Origin: Neobacillus notoginsengisoli
Lineage (GTDB): Bacteria; Bacillota; Bacilli; Bacillales; Cytobacillaceae
Length of the DNA: 64,000 bases
Direction: 5' to 3'
Assembly: GCF_003515685.1 (NCBI RefSeq)
Contig: NZ_QWEG01000011.1
Location: 62,001-126,000 of the forward strand
The notes under the pieces are model-generated. The model saw only the letters and a program-made list of their open reading frames with translations. It searched no databases and had not been told where the DNA came from. A program made the position numbers and the translations under genes. Positions 60,966 through 64,000 of the stretch are shown here, piece after piece. Positions within the stretch are counted from its first letter, which is position 1. Each line of letters starts with the position of its first letter.

Positions 60966-60991
60966 ACAAAAGCACCCTGCAGAAGGGTGCC
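60966..60991 (-). terminator. Terminator of spoVM
   Basis: GGCACCCTT/AGGGTGC stem around a CTGC loop, followed by TTTTGTTTT on the minus strand, about 10 nt past the spoVM stop. Nothing else is identifiable in 60863-60965. Confidence 0.8.
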
Positions 60992-60998
60992 ACCTTTT

Positions 60999-61082
60999 TC
61001 ATTCACCTTTTCTAAACATCCCGATCATGGCCCTTACCAGTCCGCCTAGGAACCTTGGCAGTTTGATTGTATAGAATTTCAT
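60999..61082 (-). CDS. spoVM: Stage V sporulation protein M
   Basis: Very short amphipathic-helix protein of 27 residues: MKFYTIKLPRFLGGLVRAMI followed by GMFRKGE. In B. subtilis the 26-residue SpoVM recognises the convex forespore membrane, anchors SpoIVA, and is essential for coat and cortex formation. Pro9, which limits helix length and is important for localisation, is conserved, as is the GG(L/I)VRAM core. GGAGG lies 7 nt before the ATG. In the B. subtilis position between rpmB and thiN. Confidence 0.95.
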   Translation of the reverse strand: MKFYTIKLPRFLGGLVRAMIGMFRKGE

Positions 61083-61180
61083 AATGCCCCTCCTCACCTT
61101 TTCACACGCCTTAATCTCTACCTCATTCATATTCAGGATATTCTTTCATTATAAATAAGTACATAAAATCCGAAAGCAAC

Positions 61181-61825
61181 TCAGTCATCGCTTCTTATGA
61201 TTATTAATATGCCTTCGGAAAATGAAAAAGTACCATAATCGCCAACAAGTTCATTGCTAATGCATAATGTTGAACCCTTTGGAATATGGCGGTTTTCTAG
61301 AGGGTATTTAAACCCTTTCAATGTCAGGCCAGACACATCACTCGTTCCAGGCAGGAAGGATATATATTTATTTTCATCTTTTTTCACCTGATAAGTACCA
61401 GCGGATTTTATGTATACGGTGTTACGGATATCAATCATCTTTAGCTCAGGAGCATATTGTTTCTCATTATATCTTTGCATGAGCTGAAGGTTTGCAAGGA
61501 AATGATCAATTCTTCCCCCTGTCGCTCCAAAAAGCCGAATCATACGAGGATTTTGTTGAACAGCCCATTCGAGGGCAAGTTCCATATCCGTTTCATCCTT
61601 TTCGGGTTTCACTTTTCGGAGATTATGAATACTCGTTTTAATGAAGGCTAATTCCTCTTCGGTTACCGAATCAAAGTCCCCGAAAGCAGCATACGGATTA
61701 ATACCTCGCTCCAACAGCACGGCCGTCCCCCGGTCCACTCCGATCCATTTATCTTCAGGACTTCTATAGGATTCAAGTGACGGGATAAGGGCAGGCGGTC
61801 CTCCGCCCATAATATTTATATTCAA
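61181..61825 (-). CDS. thiN: Thiamine pyrophosphokinase
   Basis: Transfers pyrophosphate from ATP to thiamine to make thiamine diphosphate. Motifs: GVDRGTAVLLERGINPYAAF and GDFDSV (49-54, acidic catalytic residues), then KDETDMELALEWA and LFGATGGRIDHFLANLQL. 214 aa, the B. subtilis length. Follows rpe after a terminator. Confidence 0.96.
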   Translation of the reverse strand: MNINIMGGGPPALIPSLESYRSPEDKWIGVDRGTAVLLERGINPYAAFGDFDSVTEEELAFIKTSIHNLRKVKPEKDETDMELALEWAVQQNPRMIRLFGATGGRIDHFLANLQLMQRYNEKQYAPELKMIDIRNTVYIKSAGTYQVKKDENKYISFLPGTSDVSGLTLKGFKYPLENRHIPKGSTLCISNELVGDYGTFSFSEGILIIIRSDD

Positions 61826-61862
61826 ACTACTTGCCTCCTATCGTTAAATATTCTTGACAATA

Positions 61863-61889
61863 AGAAAAAGCCAGCACAAAGCTGGCAAA
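61863..61889 (-). terminator. Terminator after rpe
   Basis: GCCAGC/GCTGGC stem, 5-nt loop, TTTTTC tail on the minus strand, between rpe and thiN. Confidence 0.8.
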
Positions 61890-61900
61890 ATACGTTAGGT

Positions 61901-62548
61901 TCAGCTGCCGCGGATTTCGGCAATTGCCTTGGCCCTGTCAGACTGATTATAGATTGCAGAACCAGCGACTAAGACCGTTGCTCCAGCCTCAATACAAAGC
62001 CTGGCCGTTTCAGCGTTTACGCCGCCATCCACTTCAATTTCAACCTCTGTAGAGAACCTGTCCGCCATTGACTTCACTTCCCGTATTTTCGGTAGTACTC
62101 CCGGAATGAATTTTTGCCCGCCAAAACCCGGGTTAACGGACATTAGCAAAACCATATCCACATCTTCAATGACATGTTCTATTGAACTGACCGGAGTTGC
62201 AGGGTTCAGGACAACGCCTGCTTTCACCCCGAAACTTTTAATCAGTTGAATGGTCCTGTGTAAATGGCGGCATGCCTCAACATGGACAGTAATGTAATCT
62301 GCACCCGCTTTTGAAAAATCCTCAATATAAAGATCGGGATTCTCAATCATTAAATGGACATCAAGTGGGAGGCTTGTTGCTCTTCTTGCTGCTTCAACGA
62401 TGAGCGGTCCAATCGTGATATTCGGGACAAAATGGCCATCCATGACATCGACATGGATATAATCCGCTCCGCCTCGTTCAACATCTTTAATTTCCTCTCC
62501 CAGCTTAGAGAAATCTGCTGAAAGGATGGAAGGTGCAATTTTCACCAT
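61901..62548 (-). CDS. rpe: Ribulose-phosphate 3-epimerase
   Basis: Interconverts ribulose 5-phosphate and xylulose 5-phosphate in the pentose phosphate pathway. TIM barrel with Ser near 8 (APSILSADF), metal ligands in [14 protein letters not shown] (31-44), [19 protein letters not shown] and the catalytic Asp in EIEVDGGV. 215 aa. Starts 3 nt after the rsgA stop. Confidence 0.98.
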   Translation of the reverse strand: MVKIAPSILSADFSKLGEEIKDVERGGADYIHVDVMDGHFVPNITIGPLIVEAARRATSLPLDVHLMIENPDLYIEDFSKAGADYITVHVEACRHLHRTIQLIKSFGVKAGVVLNPATPVSSIEHVIEDVDMVLLMSVNPGFGGQKFIPGVLPKIREVKSMADRFSTEVEIEVDGGVNAETARLCIEAGATVLVAGSAIYNQSDRAKAIAEIRGS

Positions 62549-62551
62549 TCA

Positions 62552-63433
62552 TTAGTACCTCGGCTTTCTATCTTTTATTTCCTGCAAAAAGTTTAAATAA
62601 TTTTCATACCGGTAACGAGGAATGACCTCCTCCTCAACGGCTGCTTTTACAGCGCATTTCGGTTCCTTCACATGAAGGCAGCCACGAAACTTGCAGCGTT
62701 CGCTTGCTTTCATGATTTCCGGAAAGCATGAACCGAGCTCTTCCGCTTCAATCTCCTGGAACTCGAGCGAACTGAATCCGGGGGTATCAGCTACAAGCCC
62801 GTCCCCAATTTCAATTAGTTCAACATGGCGGGTCGTGTGGCGTCCCCTTCCTAAATGGGCAGATATATCATTTGTTTTTAAATCCAAATCTGGTCTGAGC
62901 ACATTTAAAAGGGAGGACTTGCCTACCCCGGACTGCCCCGCGAAAACGGAAATTTTTTGTTCAAGATGCGGATAGAGCTGTTCAACACCAGCTTCGGTTT
63001 CGGACGAGACGAAAAGAACTTCATAGCCAGCCGCCCTATATCCCGTTGCATAGTCCTCAAGCATTTCCAACTCCGCCTCGCTTGCGAGATCCGTTTTCGT
63101 GATACAAATAATAGGCTCAATGTGATTGTACTCAACGAGAACGAGGAAACGGTCCAATAATGCCGGGCTGAAGGTAGGTTCGACAGCCGAAAAGACTAAA
63201 AAAGCTCTGTCAACATTCGCGATTGGCGGCCTGACTAGCTCATTCTTCCGCTCTTTGACCTCCAGAATGTATCCTTCCTTATCATTTTCCGCTTGAAATA
63301 CAACATTATCCCCAACTAGTGGAGTAATGTTGTTTATCCGGAAAACTCCTCTTCCCCTGCACTGAGTCACTCCATCTTCATTCACCACATAGTAAAATCC
63401 ACTCAATGCCTTGATAATTTTTCCTTCAGGCAT
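62552..63433 (-). CDS. rsgA: Ribosome small subunit-dependent GTPase RsgA (YloQ/CpgA)
   Basis: Circularly permuted GTPase for late 30S maturation. An N-terminal OB fold precedes the permuted G domain: G4 CITKTDLAS, G1 FAGQSGVGKSSLLN and G3 DTPGFSSLEF. The C-terminal zinc module carries CKFRGCLHVKEPKC. The ATG at 63431-63433 is chosen (293 aa, MPEGKIIKALSGFYYV); the GTG two codons earlier is closer to the GGAG. Downstream of prkC, as in B. subtilis. Confidence 0.97.
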   Translation of the reverse strand: MPEGKIIKALSGFYYVVNEDGVTQCRGRGVFRINNITPLVGDNVVFQAENDKEGYILEVKERKNELVRPPIANVDRAFLVFSAVEPTFSPALLDRFLVLVEYNHIEPIICITKTDLASEAELEMLEDYATGYRAAGYEVLFVSSETEAGVEQLYPHLEQKISVFAGQSGVGKSSLLNVLRPDLDLKTNDISAHLGRGRHTTRHVELIEIGDGLVADTPGFSSLEFQEIEAEELGSCFPEIMKASERCKFRGCLHVKEPKCAVKAAVEEEVIPRYRYENYLNFLQEIKDRKPRY

Positions 63434-63487
63434 ATACACACTCCTTGATTATTCATTCGCACTGGCCGATAAATACTCCGGTTAAAG

Positions 63488-64000
63488 TTATTGCGCTTCA
63501 TCATAAGTGATTGTTTCATCTTCAATCACTCTATTGTCCAGCATAATCTTGTAGCCTGCTTTTTTGCCATAAGGCACTTTCAACTCAATGACAAATGTCC
63601 TGTTCGCTGTAATCACGCCTGTATCCGCAGCTTCTGTCATGCTGTGCTCAACATCATCAATAAGAATGGCGTATTCCTGCGGCTGACCGGGCACGTCTGG
63701 ATTGTATTCGACCATTACTTCTTTTCTGTATGTTCTCGGCAAAATTTCTTCTTTCCCTTTAGAAAGGACAACCGTGACGGTTTCCCCCTTTACAAGCTGA
63801 GTGCCTGGAGGAGGCGTGTGTGAAATGACAAGCCCTTTATCCACGTTATCATCGTAGACTGGTTCGGCTTTTTTTATATTCAGTCCAGTGAGGTCCGCAT
63901 AATCATCAAGTGTCTTTTCATTGTACCCTCTTAAATCGCGCAGGGTAATTTTTTCAGGACCTTTACTGACAGTGAATTCTAATTCAGTCTCTTCAGGGAC
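63488..64000 (-). CDS. prkC: Serine/threonine protein kinase PrkC, C-terminal fragment (5' end outside window)
   Basis: The last 170 codons of a membrane eukaryotic-type Ser/Thr kinase that senses muropeptides and controls spore germination and envelope functions. Only extracellular sequence is inside the window: PASTA repeats with the characteristic VSKGPEKITLRDLRGYNE and GLVISHTPPPGTQLVKGETV patterns, then the Bacillus-type C-terminal Ig-like extension. The kinase and membrane parts lie beyond 64000. Identification also rests on position immediately upstream of rsgA. Confidence 0.92.
   Translation of the reverse strand, partial: VPEETELEFTVSKGPEKITLRDLRGYNEKTLDDYADLTGLNIKKAEPVYDDNVDKGLVISHTPPPGTQLVKGETVTVVLSKGKEEILPRTYRKEVMVEYNPDVPGQPQEYAILIDDVEHSMTEAADTGVITANRTFVIELKVPYGKKAGYKIMLDNRVIEDETITYDEAQ

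Overview
The window is chromosomal core DNA from a spore-forming member of the Bacillaceae (low to mid G+C Firmicutes). Gene order, protein lengths, the strong GGAGG-type ribosome binding sites and the tiny spoVM gene all match the Bacillus subtilis prkC-to-polC segment, presented here in reverse complement. Every gene reads on the minus strand except rpmB. The genus cannot be fixed from sequence alone.

Following transcription (right to left). 64000-58189: 3' end of prkC, rsgA, rpe, thiN, spoVM, (divergent rpmB), yloU, fakA. 57615-50018: sdaAB, sdaAA, recG, then the lipid operon fapR-plsX-fabD-fabG with a clear FapR operator, and acpP. 49912-44453: rnc, smc, ftsY. 44294-32117: an accessory eight-gene operon (exported or membrane protein, ABC ATPase, ABC permease, membrane coiled-coil protein, MoxR AAA+ ATPase, DUF58 protein and two membrane vWA proteins) placed between ftsY and ylxM-ffh, which are adjacent in B. 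subtilis. 31735-24069: ylxM, ffh, rpsP, khpA, ylqD, rimM, trmD, rplS, a type I signal peptidase, rbgA and rnhB. 23872-18362: sucC, sucD, dprA, topA. 18240-14193: a collapsed trmFO remnant, then xerC(codV)-hslV-hslU-codY. 13973-1: rpsB, tsf, pyrH, frr, uppS, cdsA, dxr, rasP, proS and polC, which runs off the left edge.

Three departures from the B. subtilis layout stand out. The roughly 30-gene fla/che operon that separates codY from rpsB is absent, with only 219 bp between the two genes, so motility genes are lost or moved. trmFO is reduced to about 60 codons that join its extreme N- and C-terminal motifs. The MoxR/vWA/ABC operon is inserted into the SRP locus behind its own candidate promoters, one of ECF-sigma type.

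The intergenic spaces carry two families of dispersed structured repeats (four R1 copies and about five B copies). All copies point the same way, opposite to gene transcription. Two local arrays of hairpins also occur: three exact 51-bp units beside rbgA, and a four-member GGAGAAA/TTTCTCC cluster beside ylxM.

Functionally the window combines translation (rpsB, tsf, frr, rpsP, rplS, rpmB, proS, rimM, trmD, rbgA, rsgA), membrane lipid and isoprenoid synthesis (fapR, plsX, fabD, fabG, acpP, fakA, cdsA, uppS, dxr), protein targeting and proteolysis (ffh, ftsY, signal peptidase, rasP, hslUV), chromosome maintenance (smc, topA, recG, dprA, xerC, rnhB, polC) and nutrient sensing (codY).
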